NCBI RefSeq assembly: GCF_003122365.1 | Contig: NZ_CP029254.1 | Coordinates: forward strand, 6,636,001-6,700,000 | Length of the DNA: 64,000 nucleotides | Direction: 5' to 3' | Origin: Streptomyces spongiicola | GTDB lineage: Bacteria > Actinomycetota > Actinomycetes > Streptomycetales > Streptomycetaceae | Shown here: piece by piece, positions 17,898 to 26,825 of the stretch | Position numbering within the stretch: the stretch's first letter is position 1 | Layout: the number at the start of each line of letters is the position of its first letter | Made by a program: the position numbers and the translations under genes | The notes under the pieces: model-generated | What the model was told of the DNA's origin: nothing | The model's input: only the letters and a program-made list of their open reading frames with translations | The model's database searches: none

Positions 17898-19666
17898 TGG
17901 CCGGCGGCGGGCGCAGGAGCACCGGGCTCTCCGCGGGCGACCTGTTCCGCGATCTGCGCCGCGAGGTGCGGGAGGACCGCCCCGCCTACACGGTGCTCGT
18001 CCGGCTCATCACCCTCGGCGGCCGGCTGCCGTACGAGGACGGGGCGGCGGGCCTGACCGAGCGGGAACGGCATCTGCTCCACGAGGTCATGGGGGACGAA
18101 CGGCTGCGGCTGTCGGCCCCGTCCGCCCGGGACGGCGACGTCTTCGTCGCCTACTCGCGGCAGGGGAAGCTGTCCCTCCTGCTGCGGGACGAACTCGACG
18201 AGCTGCCCGACGCCGACATCCTCGCGGCGATGCGGGTCGGAGAGGCGGCGAGGGAGCGGGCCGAGGAGCGCCACACGGCCTGGCGGCAGGAAGAGCGGCT
18301 GGAACAGCGGGAACTGGACCGCATCCTCCGGGCATGGGAGAGGGAGGGGAGGCTCACCGAGCGGCTCGGGCAGGTCACCGACTGGGTCGAGCGGGTCGAG
18401 ACGGTTCTCCTCTACGTCGGCAGGCGGATCTACTCCAGGTCCGACGCCGCGAGCAACACCCTTCTGCGGGACGGGATCCTCGAGGGGCTCGCCGGTGTTC
18501 CCGTCGCCGACTGGCCGCGGGCCGACCGGCTGTTCGTCGCCGCCGCCCACCTGCTCTTCACGGCAGGAGGACCGGTCTGCTTCGAGGAGTTCAACGGGCG
18601 GCAGCTGAGCGCCCTGGGACTGCGCCGATGGCTGGTCTCCCGGCTGCGCGGGTACGCGGGGGCGCTGGGCGTCCCGGTCCGCCCCGACACGGCCGGACGA
18701 CCGCTCCAGGACCTCGCGGCGGAGGCGGCCGCGCTCAGGACCGCGGTGCACGCCTCCGGTGCGCTGTGCTTCCGGCGGATCTCCGCTCCGGCCTTCGGGA
18801 AGCGCGAGATCCTCGCCGGGGTGCCCGCCGCGGAGAGGGCCCACGACCGCCTCCCCGCGGCCCTCGCGGGCCTGGGGCGCGGGATTCCCGCCCTGGCGAA
18901 CCCCACCGGACTGCCCGCCGAAGCGCTCGTCTCGCGGGCCGCCGCGGAGCTGGCGCTCGGCGGCGGAGACGCCGAAGAGCTGCTGGCGCTGATCGTCATG
19001 GCGGCCGTGCTGGACCTCCGGGCGGACTACGGGATGAGCAGCGCGGTCCGCGATCTGACGCGGCTCGGGGCCGCCGCGCCGGACCGGATCTCCGGGGTGC
19101 TCGCGCTGCGCAGACCCGACTTCTTCTGCTGTGTGCTCCCGCACCCGGGCTTCGCGGGGCGGCGGCCGGAACACGAGCTGGTGACGCTGCTGTGGTCGGT
19201 CAGCCAGCGCATGCAGTACAACCGCTGGCACTTCGTCCCGGGCAACTTCACCCGCGCCGAGGTGCCTGCGCGGCGGCACTACTTCCTTCCTCCGACGATG
19301 CCGGACCTCGCCGAGCACGCCGACCTCTGGCACGGCGGCCACGTCGCCGCCGGCGTCCGCCACTCGATCAGGGCGCCGGGCGCACAGCTGTGGCGGGAGC
19401 CCCTCTCGGTGGGAGGCAACCACTATCGCGGCGGATACGACATCCGTGTGGCCAGGACCGGCGGGCCGCCCTTCACCCGGGCGGATCTGTGGACCGCCGT
19501 GCGCTACAGCGGCCTGGTGGACGCGTTCTGGCGCGGCCTCGCGTGCCTGGAACGTCCGCCGGTGATCTCCGGGTTCGGCGGGGACTGGTACCGGTCGGGG
19601 GCCTGGAAGCGCTACGTGGAACGGGGCCGGGGCGGCCGGCTGCCGTCGGCGGAGCCTGCGAGGTGA
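17897..19666 (+). CDS. unrecognised 589-residue operon protein
   Basis: The start ATG 17897 shares its A with the preceding stop (TGATG). The N-terminus is charged and helical; residues about 115-175 form a likely coiled coil very rich in Arg and Glu (ERAEERHTAWRQEERLEQRE). The middle is alanine/leucine-rich and helical (VSRAAAELALGGGDAEELLALIV). The C-terminal 180 residues contain many aromatic and basic residues (QRMQYNRWHFVPGNF, VGGNHYRGGYDIR, FGGDWYRSGAWKRY) and look like a conserved catalytic or binding domain. No known family motif was recognised and there is no signal peptide. It is the last gene of the kamA operon and overlaps the convergent hydrolase gene by 55 bp. Confidence 0.75.
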   Translation: MAGGGRRSTGLSAGDLFRDLRREVREDRPAYTVLVRLITLGGRLPYEDGAAGLTERERHLLHEVMGDERLRLSAPSARDGDVFVAYSRQGKLSLLLRDELDELPDADILAAMRVGEAARERAEERHTAWRQEERLEQRELDRILRAWEREGRLTERLGQVTDWVERVETVLLYVGRRIYSRSDAASNTLLRDGILEGLAGVPVADWPRADRLFVAAAHLLFTAGGPVCFEEFNGRQLSALGLRRWLVSRLRGYAGALGVPVRPDTAGRPLQDLAAEAAALRTAVHASGALCFRRISAPAFGKREILAGVPAAERAHDRLPAALAGLGRGIPALANPTGLPAEALVSRAAAELALGGGDAEELLALIVMAAVLDLRADYGMSSAVRDLTRLGAAAPDRISGVLALRRPDFFCCVLPHPGFAGRRPEHELVTLLWSVSQRMQYNRWHFVPGNFTRAEVPARRHYFLPPTMPDLAEHADLWHGGHVAAGVRHSIRAPGAQLWREPLSVGGNHYRGGYDIRVARTGGPPFTRADLWTAVRYSGLVDAFWRGLACLERPPVISGFGGDWYRSGAWKRYVERGRGGRLPSAEPAR

Positions 19667-20412
19667 CGCGCGATGAGCCCGTTGCAGGTGCCGGCGCGTT
19701 CGAGGGGGAGCAGATGCCCGGCCCCGGGCACCACGGTGAGACCGGCCCGCGGGATCCGGTCGGCAAGGAGCCCCGCGACGGCGTGGAAGTCGGGAAGGTC
19801 GTTCTCGCCCACGACGACCAGGGTCCGTGCGGTGATCCGGTGCAGCAGGTGGACGGCGTCCCGGTCGGGCTCCCGGGGATCGTGCGCGCGCCAGTGGAAA
19901 CCGCTGTAGTCCATGACCATCTCCCGCACGCTCCGCAGCAGTTCGGGTGTGGCGCGGACCCCGTCGAAGACGGCGCCGGCCAGCCATGCCGCGCGCATCT
20001 CCCCGAGAGTGCCGCCCGGCGGGTCCCAGTCGAAGGAGAACCGGTACCCTCCGACGTCGCTGCCGATCAGGCAGAGGGAGCCGACCCGCCCGCGGTGGGC
20101 CGTGGCGAAGTCGACCGCGATCCGGCCCCCCATGGACAGCCCGACCAGGTGCGCCCTGGCGATCCCCAGATGGTCGAGCACGCTGCGGAGATCGTCGGCG
20201 GGGGAGTAGGGCCCGGTCGGCACCGATGACCGGCCGAACCCCCGGCAGTCGTAGGCGACCACGCGGAAACCGCTCCGAAAGTGCTCGAACTGCCGGGACC
20301 AGAGGCGGCTGTCGAGGGTGAAGCCGTGGACGAAGACCAGCGCCTCGCCCCGCCCCGCCGTACGGAAGAAGAGACGGCCTCCGTTGTGCTCCACGAGGCC
20401 CGTACCCGTCAC
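19612..20412 (-). CDS. alpha/beta-fold hydrolase
   Basis: About 266 residues from a GTG at 20412; GTG 20394, just before EHNGGRLFFRTAGRG, is equally possible. The alpha/beta hydrolase hallmarks are present: FVHGFTLDSRLW (oxyanion HG), VVAYDCRGFGRS, the nucleophile elbow HLVGLSMGGRIAV with catalytic Ser, the acid in VVVGENDLPDF and the catalytic His in VVPGAGHLLPLE. The triad is complete. It is close in style to 3-oxoadipate enol-lactonase and related small-ester hydrolases. It lies between the kamA operon (convergent) and the Nudix-like gene (divergent), so it may hydrolyse an intermediate of that pathway. Confidence 0.85.
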   Translation of the reverse strand: MTGTGLVEHNGGRLFFRTAGRGEALVFVHGFTLDSRLWSRQFEHFRSGFRVVAYDCRGFGRSSVPTGPYSPADDLRSVLDHLGIARAHLVGLSMGGRIAVDFATAHRGRVGSLCLIGSDVGGYRFSFDWDPPGGTLGEMRAAWLAGAVFDGVRATPELLRSVREMVMDYSGFHWRAHDPREPDRDAVHLLHRITARTLVVVGENDLPDFHAVAGLLADRIPRAGLTVVPGAGHLLPLERAGTCNGLIARHLAGSADGSRPPRPRST

Positions 20413-20508
20413 GGGACCCGTGCCCGCGGCCCGCGCGCACGGGACCCGCGGGGCCCGCCGGCGGCGGCCCGGCTCCGGGACCGGAAACGCGACAGTGAAG
20501 GGGGACTC

Positions 20509-21498
20509 ATGGCACAGACCACCGGAGGCGCGCCGTACGGGCAGGGTGTCGCCCGGATCCTCAGAGCCGTCCCGCCGGTCTCGGAGCCGGCGATCGACCC
20601 GTCGGAACTGGCGGGACGCGCCGGGCTGGACGACCGGGACGTTCCCGGAGTCGAGGCCGCCATGGGCGTGCTGGGGGTCCTCGGCGTGCTGGACCTCGAA
20701 ACCGGTCCGGGCGGCGAACCGCTGTTCAGGGCCGCGACATCCATCGCGCACGGCTGCATCCTGAGTCTGGCCGAACACCTCGACCAGGGACTCGACGTCC
20801 TCCTCAACTGGGGAAGGGCCGAAGCCGGCGCCGACACCTCGGCCGGCGGCGAGGCGGTCCTGTCGGGTCCCCGGTTCCTGTTCGCCGTCGAGAGCCGCCG
20901 CTTCGCGGAGAGGGGAGCCTCCGCTCCGCCGCTGGCGAGCGCCGAGATCGTCCAGGCCGTGATCAAGGAGGAGGCGCGAGGAGGCGAGAGCCGGTATCTG
21001 GTGCAGTACGACGCGCGGTCGCGCCAGTACCAGCTGATCGGTGGGCATCGCCGCCCCGACGACCTGACGATCGGACACACGATGGTCCGGGAACTGGAGG
21101 AGGAACTCACCGACTTCTCCTTCGACCATGACGGCGACACGCTCACCGAACTCCAGCGGTTCGAACGCCTGATGGTTTCCCGCACATCCGGGGTTCTCAC
21201 CCGCTACCGCATCGTCGTCTTCCATCTGAGGACCCGTCGCCCACGGCTCCTGCTCGGGCCCGCCGACCGCTGGATCAGCGAACGTGAACTCAACACCGGC
21301 CGGGCCGACGACGGCCGGCGCATCCTGTTCTCGGCACCCACCGAACTCGCCGGCGGCCTGGCCGGGCTCGAGCCGAGCCTCCCGGCGGCCGGTGCGGGAT
21401 CGCACGGTTGGGGCTTCCTCCGACGGCATCCCTGGGAGGCGATGGGACTGGTCCTGGGACTGCTCGGCCTCGCCGTCTCGGTTCTCCAACTGCGCTGA
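20509..21498 (+). CDS. Nudix-like protein with C-terminal membrane helix
   Basis: A 329-residue protein; ATG 20509 follows GAAGGGGGA. The N-terminus looks like a winged-helix region (DPSELAGRAGLDDRDVPGVEAAMGVLGVLG). A Nudix-type box follows later: YQLIGGHRRPDDLTIGHTMVRELEEEL, with the glycine pair and the RE..EE core, although the usual spacing is altered. The C-terminus ends in one hydrophobic helix (WEAMGLVLGLLGLAVSVLQL), so the protein is probably tail-anchored with its catalytic part in the cytoplasm. Substrate unknown. The degenerate box means hydrolase activity is uncertain and a Nudix-fold sensor is an alternative. Confidence 0.6.
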   Translation: MAQTTGGAPYGQGVARILRAVPPVSEPAIDPSELAGRAGLDDRDVPGVEAAMGVLGVLGVLDLETGPGGEPLFRAATSIAHGCILSLAEHLDQGLDVLLNWGRAEAGADTSAGGEAVLSGPRFLFAVESRRFAERGASAPPLASAEIVQAVIKEEARGGESRYLVQYDARSRQYQLIGGHRRPDDLTIGHTMVRELEEELTDFSFDHDGDTLTELQRFERLMVSRTSGVLTRYRIVVFHLRTRRPRLLLGPADRWISERELNTGRADDGRRILFSAPTELAGGLAGLEPSLPAAGAGSHGWGFLRRHPWEAMGLVLGLLGLAVSVLQLR

Positions 21499-21505
21499 AC
21501 CGCCC

Positions 21506-21706
21506 GTGGGGCGCGGAACCGGGGGAGCGGCGCAACGATCCGCGGCCGAAGTGCGCCGTGGGGAAACGGCCCCGCGGGCCCCGGTCGTCGGCTCCTGGCA
21601 GCAGGCGGACCTCGGCGCCGCCCTCGGTGCCGCACCGGGCCGGGACTGGATCGTTTACGGACCGGCCCTCGGCACCCGCCACGCCCACGAGGAGAGCACC
21701 ACGTGA
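21506..21706 (+). CDS. possible small protein (66 residues)
   Basis: A GTG start eight bases after the Nudix-like gene gives 66 residues. The N-terminal half is Arg/Gly/Ala-rich, but the second half (WQQADLGAALGAAPGRDWIVYG) looks like genuine coding sequence. Its stop overlaps the next small frame by GTGA. It could be a small operon protein or the decayed end of a larger gene. Confidence 0.3.
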   Translation: MGRGTGGAAQRSAAEVRRGETAPRAPVVGSWQQADLGAALGAAPGRDWIVYGPALGTRHAHEESTT

Positions 21707-21903
21707 TCCTTCACCCCGAGTTGCGCCGAGCCGCCCGGTGCCGGTGCCGGTGCCGGTGCACCGCGTGCCGGGGCCCTTCCGCGGGCGGCTTCGAACTCCT
21801 CGCCCGTCTTGGCTTAGCGATGCCTGCGGAGGGATACGACTACAGCGGAGCGGTCGTCGTGGCGACGCGGCGGCGACGGTCTGACCAGGGGGGTGCTCGG
21901 TGA
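21703..21903 (+). CDS. possible small Cys-rich protein (66 residues)
   Basis: The GTG start overlaps the previous frame's stop, and its own stop overlaps the GTG of the decarboxylase gene, a double 4-bp coupling typical of true operon genes. The sequence includes a CRCRCRCTAC run from a GGTGCC repeat, then GGFELLARLGLAMPAEGYDYSG. A short metal-binding or peptide product is conceivable, but decay of an older gene is as likely. Confidence 0.3.
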   Translation: MILHPELRRAARCRCRCRCTACRGPSAGGFELLARLGLAMPAEGYDYSGAVVVATRRRRSDQGGAR

Positions 21904-23417
21904 TGGACGCGCCGTTGTATCTGCGGCCGCGGGTGGAGCCACCGCTCGCCTCGCTTCTTCAGGACGCGCCGTTCCTGCACGCGCTGTGCGACGCGCTCGG
22001 ATCGCCGCTGAACGTGCTCCTCCCGGAGGTCGTCGCCGAGAACGCCGAACGCTTCCGGTCCGTCTACCGGCGCCACCACCTCGCCGGGCGGGTGTACTTC
22101 GCGCACAAGGCCAATCGTTCCAGCGCCCTGGTGCGGAGGCTGGCCGCCTGCGACCCCGCCGCGGTCGGGATCGACGTGGCCTCGCTGGACGAGCTGCGGC
22201 ACGCGCTGGGCTGCGGGTTCACGGGCGATCGGGTGATGGCCACCGGCCCCAAGGACCGGGACTTCCTGTGGCTGGCGGCACGGGTGGGGGCGACGGTCAA
22301 CCTGGACTCGGCCGGCGAACTGGAGCAACTGGCGCATCTCGTCCGGAGGCACGGACTCGGCCGGGTGGACGTGCTGGTGCGGTTGTCGGAGTTCGAGTCG
22401 GACGCCGGGCCCACCGGATCCGGTACGCGGGTGCTGTCGCGCCGCAGCCGTTTCGGCACCCCGGTGGGCAGGTCCGGCGAGGTGTGGGAGGCGCTGGAGC
22501 GGTACGCGGACGCCGTCGAACTGACCGGACTGGCCTACCACCTCGACACCACCGCGCCGGAGGAGAAGGCCAGAGCGCTGGAGCGCTGCGTGCTGCTGAT
22601 GGACGAGTGCCGGGGGAGGGGACTGCGGCCGCGCGCCGTGGACATCGGCGGCGGGTTCGGAGTCGGCTACGTCGACGACGCCGGCGAGTGGGAGCGGTGG
22701 ACGACCGCGCTGAGCGAGGCGGTGCTCGGTGTGCGCCCGTCCCTGACCTGGCGCGGCCACGGATACGGGCTGCGCAACGAGGGCGGTACGGTGCGGGGTA
22801 CGGCCGCGCTGTACCCCGCCCACCGGTCCGTCGCCGGGCCCGGCTACCTCGACGCCCTCCTGTCCCGTCCTGCTCCGGCCCTGGGCCGCCCGCCCGCCAC
22901 GCTGCTGCTGGAGCATCTGAACGACCTGTACGTCGAACCGGGGCGCGCCCTCGTCGACCAGTGCGGCCTCTCGCTGGCCCGGGTGCTGGACGTGCGGCCC
23001 ACCGAGGAGGGCCCCGCCCGCCATCTGGTGCGCCTCGGCATGAACGCGGGAGACGTGAGTCTGGAGGAGCACGGTGTCCTCGTCGACCCCGTCCTGCTGC
23101 CCCGCGACGGCGGCGGGGACGGCCGCCGTCCCGAGCCGTCCGGCGGCGGGCCCGTCGGGGTCCACCTGGTCGGCAACCTCTGCCTGGAGGCCGACCTGAT
23201 CACCCGTCGGCTGGTGTACCTGCCCCGGCTGCCGTGCGCCGGGGACCTGCTGGCGTTCGTGAACACGGCCGGATACGTCATGGACTTCCACGCACACCGC
23301 GCCCAACGGCAGCCCGTCGCCAGGACGGTGGCCGTCGCGAGAGGAGAGGGAGCCTGGCGCTGGTGCCCCGACGAGGACTACTGGCCACTCACCGACCCGC
23401 AGGGAGTGCCCTCATGA
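21900..23417 (+). CDS. fold-type III PLP decarboxylase (Y4yA-like)
   Basis: A 505-residue protein from GTG 21900 (ATG 21903 is in another frame). The alanine-racemase/ornithine-DAP decarboxylase barrel is clear: VYFAHKANRSSALV with PLP Lys70, DLAS-like VGIDVASLDELRHAL, TGLAYHLDTTA, and the phosphate-binding VDIGGGFGVGYVD. The C-terminal beta domain contains LYVEPGRALVDQCG, the EPGR substrate motif. Length and context resemble the Y4yA family of stand-alone PLP enzymes more than LysA. It should decarboxylate or epimerise an amino acid; with the next two genes it forms an all-PLP operon that handles a cysteine- or serine-derived substrate. Confidence 0.8.
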   Translation: MMDAPLYLRPRVEPPLASLLQDAPFLHALCDALGSPLNVLLPEVVAENAERFRSVYRRHHLAGRVYFAHKANRSSALVRRLAACDPAAVGIDVASLDELRHALGCGFTGDRVMATGPKDRDFLWLAARVGATVNLDSAGELEQLAHLVRRHGLGRVDVLVRLSEFESDAGPTGSGTRVLSRRSRFGTPVGRSGEVWEALERYADAVELTGLAYHLDTTAPEEKARALERCVLLMDECRGRGLRPRAVDIGGGFGVGYVDDAGEWERWTTALSEAVLGVRPSLTWRGHGYGLRNEGGTVRGTAALYPAHRSVAGPGYLDALLSRPAPALGRPPATLLLEHLNDLYVEPGRALVDQCGLSLARVLDVRPTEEGPARHLVRLGMNAGDVSLEEHGVLVDPVLLPRDGGGDGRRPEPSGGGPVGVHLVGNLCLEADLITRRLVYLPRLPCAGDLLAFVNTAGYVMDFHAHRAQRQPVARTVAVARGEGAWRWCPDEDYWPLTDPQGVPS

Positions 23418-24751
23418 GGTACGACACCATCACCGAGGCCATCGGCAACACACCCCTCGTCCGCATCGACCCGTCCGTACACGGGCTGCGCCACATCGAC
23501 CTGTTCGCCAAGCTGGAGATGCTCAACCCGTTCGGGTCGGTCAAGGACAGGCCCGCCTGGTTCATGGCCCGCCCGCACCTCCAGCAGGGGGCCGGAGGCG
23601 ACGGCACCGTCGTGGAGCTGTCCAGCGGCAACACGGCCAAGGCCCTCGCCCTGCTGGCCGGGATGCACGGGCTGAGGTTCAGGAGCGTGACCAACCGGAT
23701 GCGCGTCCCGGAGATCAAGGAGCTGCTGCTGCTCCTCGGGGCGGAGATCGAGGAACTGCCCGGTCAGAGCGAGTGCCTTGACCCGACGGACACCGACGAT
23801 CCGCTGACCCGTTTCCACCAGGCGCTCTCGGAACCCGACAGCACCTATCTGCACACCGACCAGTACTTCAACCCGCGCAACGTCGAGGCGCACGCGACCG
23901 GGACCGGACCGGAGATCGTCAAGGACCTGGACGGCCGCGTCCCCGACTGGTTCATCGCCTGTGTGGGCACCGCCGGATCCTCCACCGGTGTCGCCCGGGT
24001 GCTGCGCGAGCACGACCCGAGGGTGCGCGTCCTCGGGCTGGTCGCCGACAAGGCCGACTTCATCCCCGGCATCCGCACCATCGACGAGGTCCACCAGGTC
24101 GGCCTGTTCGACCCCGCGACGTACGACTCCCTCACGTCGGTCACCTCCCAGGACGCCATCGACGGAATGGTCACGCTCATCCGCCGCTGCGGGCTGCTGT
24201 CGGGGCCGACCGGCGGTGCCGCGTACCGGGGAGCCGTCCGGCATCTGGAGTCCGTCGACGCCGAACTGGCGGGCACCGGCAGCCGCCGGACCGCGGTGTT
24301 CATCGTCTGCGACCGGGCCGAGAGCTACCTCAGCTACGTACGCCGCCGGCGCCCGGAGCTGCTCGGAGCAGCGCGCCGCGGCCACTCCGCCGCCGCGCTC
24401 ACCGACGGCGAGGTCCGCGCCGAGGGCCGGGCCGTCGAAGTGGGCGAGGCACGGCGCTGGATGGCCGACGGCGACCCGCGCCCGCTGGTGGTCGACCTGC
24501 GCGGGCCGCACGCCTACGCCGCACTGCACATCGAGGGCTCGGTCAACATCGTCGACGAGCTGTTCGAGGAACTGGTGCGGACCGGACTGCCGTTCAGCAA
24601 GCGGACACCGGTGCTCCTGGCCTGTCCCGTGGGCGAGAAGTCGCTGCGCTACGCCGCGCTGCTGACCCGCATGGGGCACCCGGACGTGCGCAGCCTGGCG
24701 GGCGGCGTCGTCGCCTGGCGGGACGCGGGCGCACCGCTGGTGCGGGAGTGA
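23414..24751 (+). CDS. cysteine synthase-rhodanese fusion
   Basis: A 445-residue protein, ATGA-coupled to the decarboxylase. Residues 1-310 are a fold-type II PLP enzyme of the O-acetylserine sulfhydrylase/SbnA group: GNTPLVRI at the start, Lys44 in NPFGSVKDRPAW, SSGNTAKALAL for the substrate loop, and a phosphate cup in CVGTAGSSTGVARVL. Residues about 355-445 are a rhodanese domain, with VVDLRGPHAYAALHIEGSVN and an active-site cysteine in VLLACPVGEKSLR. The fusion implies that sulfane sulfur carried as cysteine persulfide is passed to the beta-substituted amino acid made by the PLP half. A role in a sulfur-containing amino acid or metabolite is inferred. Confidence 0.8.
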   Translation: MRYDTITEAIGNTPLVRIDPSVHGLRHIDLFAKLEMLNPFGSVKDRPAWFMARPHLQQGAGGDGTVVELSSGNTAKALALLAGMHGLRFRSVTNRMRVPEIKELLLLLGAEIEELPGQSECLDPTDTDDPLTRFHQALSEPDSTYLHTDQYFNPRNVEAHATGTGPEIVKDLDGRVPDWFIACVGTAGSSTGVARVLREHDPRVRVLGLVADKADFIPGIRTIDEVHQVGLFDPATYDSLTSVTSQDAIDGMVTLIRRCGLLSGPTGGAAYRGAVRHLESVDAELAGTGSRRTAVFIVCDRAESYLSYVRRRRPELLGAARRGHSAAALTDGEVRAEGRAVEVGEARRWMADGDPRPLVVDLRGPHAYAALHIEGSVNIVDELFEELVRTGLPFSKRTPVLLACPVGEKSLRYAALLTRMGHPDVRSLAGGVVAWRDAGAPLVRE

Positions 24752-24755
24752 CCCG

Positions 24756-25964
24756 ATGAGCGGAGGAGACCGGGACGCGGACGGGGCCTGGCAGCGGACG
24801 GTGAGGGCGCAGTTCCCCATCATCACCGCGCATCCGGAACTGGCCTACCTGGACAGCGCGGCGACCTCGCAGAAGCCCCGGGCCGTCCTCGACGCCGTTC
24901 AGAGCTACCTCACGTCCGCCAACGCCAACGCCGGCCGCGGTAGCTACCCCTGGGCCAACCGGACCACCGCGGCGATCGAGCGGGCCCGCGACCGGGTCAG
25001 GGAGTTCCTCGGCGACCCGGAACCGGACCGCTCCACCGTCCACTTCACCAGCGGAGCCACCGAGGGCCTGCGCACCGTCGCCCGCGACTGGCTCACGGAG
25101 TACCTCGACGACGGCGACGAGATCCTGGTGCCGTTCGCCGACCACCGGGCCAACCTCGAACCGTGGCTGGAGGCCCGGCGCCTGCTCGCCGCACGCGGCA
25201 CCGAGGTGCGTGTCCGTGCCCTGCCGTACCAGGAGGTGTCCGGCGACTACGACCACCGCGCACTCGCCTCGGCCGTCGGGCCCCGCACCCGCTTCGTCGC
25301 CGCCACGCACGTCCACCACGTCTACGGCGGCGACATGAACGTCCACCGGCTGCGCGCCGCCGTCGGTCCGCGGGTGCCGATCTGCCTGGACGCCGCCCAG
25401 AGCGTCGGCCACCTCCCCCTCCGGGTCGGCGATCCGGCGCTCGACGTCGACTTCGTCGTGTTCTCCGGGCACAAGGCGCTCGCGCTGCCGGGCACCGGAG
25501 CGGTGTGGGCGCGCAACACCCGCGGCCCCCTGCTGCGGCCCGCCGGATGGCAGGGCACCCCCAACACCGTGGGTGTCGTCTCGCTGCTGGCCGCACTCGA
25601 CTGGCTGGACGCGGTGGGCGTCGACCGCGTCTGCGCCCATGTCGCCGCTCTGGCCACCCGCCTGACCGACCGGCTGCGCCATCTGGACGCCTACGAGATC
25701 CTCGGCTGCCCCGCCAGCCTGTCGTCGGACACCGCTTTGCCCGCGGCGCAGCGCCGGCACGGCATCGTCGCCTTCCGGCACCGCGACATCCCCTCGCACG
25801 ACCTCGGCTTCATCCTCTTCAGCCATGGCTTCATGGTCCGGGCCGACAGCCACTGCCAGGCGGGGGCGGACGACGAGGACCGGTCCGTCCGCGTGAGCCT
25901 GCACGTATACAACACCGGCGAGGAGATCGACCGGCTGCTGACCGTACTCGCTTCGTTGGGGTGA
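24756..25964 (+). CDS. SufS-like class V aminotransferase / cysteine desulfurase
   Basis: A 402-residue protein starting 4 bp after the rhodanese fusion. Fold-type I class V features are visible: YLDSAATSQKPRAVLDAV, FTSGATEGLRTVA, CLDAAQSVGHLPL and the PLP lysine Lys240 in FSGHKALALPGTGAV. In the C-terminal part, RADSHCQAG places Cys367 where group II desulfurases (SufS, CsdA) carry their persulfide-forming cysteine. It is therefore likely to mobilise sulfur from cysteine and feed the rhodanese domain encoded just upstream. No SUF scaffold genes are present, which argues for dedicated rather than general Fe-S supply. Confidence 0.85.
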   Translation: MSGGDRDADGAWQRTVRAQFPIITAHPELAYLDSAATSQKPRAVLDAVQSYLTSANANAGRGSYPWANRTTAAIERARDRVREFLGDPEPDRSTVHFTSGATEGLRTVARDWLTEYLDDGDEILVPFADHRANLEPWLEARRLLAARGTEVRVRALPYQEVSGDYDHRALASAVGPRTRFVAATHVHHVYGGDMNVHRLRAAVGPRVPICLDAAQSVGHLPLRVGDPALDVDFVVFSGHKALALPGTGAVWARNTRGPLLRPAGWQGTPNTVGVVSLLAALDWLDAVGVDRVCAHVAALATRLTDRLRHLDAYEILGCPASLSSDTALPAAQRRHGIVAFRHRDIPSHDLGFILFSHGFMVRADSHCQAGADDEDRSVRVSLHVYNTGEEIDRLLTVLASLG

Positions 25965-26057
25965 CGCCGTTTGACCTAGGGCAACTGATAACCGTTTCCA
26001 CCTGTAGATTGCGTGGCAGCCGCATCGGGTGGGAGACGGAAGGGGTGCCGGGACGGA

Positions 26058-26825
26058 ATGGGTGTGAGCATGGGGGCGGCCAGGACATGGGTGGAGCGCT
26101 GGGAACGGCAGCAGCAGCACTACGCCGTGGACCGCGAGGAGCGATTCACCGTGATCTCCGACGTCGTGGAGCACGTCTGCGCCGGCCGTCCCCGGCCGCT
26201 CCTGCTCGACCTGGGCTGCGGACCCGGTTCCCTCTCCGCCCGGCTCGCCCGCCGCCTGCCGGGTGCGGAGATCGTCGCCGTCGACATGGACCCCGTGTTG
26301 CTGGAGTTGGGGCGCACACACTACGGGGACGCCGCCCGCTATGTGGACACGGTGATCGGCGCGGACGGCTGGACCGACGCCCTTCGGCTGCACCGCGGTC
26401 CGGATGCCGCCGTGTCGACGACCGCCCTGCACTACCTGCCCGCCCCCGTCCTGCTGGAGACCTACCGCAGCATCGCGGCCCTCCTGCGGCCCGGCGGGGC
26501 GCTGGTGAACGGGGACCACTTCCCTCCGGACCCGGGGCCCTGCACGCATCTGACCGCCCATGTGGGGCGGTGCCGCGCCGAGCGCACGGGGGCACCCGGC
26601 CACGAGGACTGGGAGTCCTGGTGGAGGGACGCGGCCGCCGACCCCGAACTGGCCGACCTGTTCGAGCGCCGGGAGCGGAGCCGCCCGGTGCCGGGCGGTG
26701 ACGACGCCAACCACCATCTGACCCTCGATCAGCACGCCGAACTGCTGCGCCAGGCGGGCTTCGGCCATGTCGCCCCGGTGTGGCAGGTGGGGGACAGTTG
26801 CGTGCTCGTGGCGCTCAAGGGCTGA
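26058..26825 (+). CDS. class I SAM methyltransferase
   Basis: A 255-residue protein; ATG 26058 or the ATG four codons later. It has motif I LLLDLGCGPGSLSARLA, motif II IVAVDMDPVLLELG, and VSTTALHYLPAPVL and RPGGALVNGDHF as later strands. The N-terminus contains an aromatic, Gln-rich helix (WVERWERQQQHYAVDREER). It lies about 90 bp after the desulfurase gene, separated by a stretch with a small promoter-like TTTGAC sequence, so it may be a separate unit. Substrate unknown; it could methylate the sulfur of the product made by the upstream operon. Confidence 0.8.
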   Translation: MGVSMGAARTWVERWERQQQHYAVDREERFTVISDVVEHVCAGRPRPLLLDLGCGPGSLSARLARRLPGAEIVAVDMDPVLLELGRTHYGDAARYVDTVIGADGWTDALRLHRGPDAAVSTTALHYLPAPVLLETYRSIAALLRPGGALVNGDHFPPDPGPCTHLTAHVGRCRAERTGAPGHEDWESWWRDAAADPELADLFERRERSRPVPGGDDANHHLTLDQHAELLRQAGFGHVAPVWQVGDSCVLVALKG

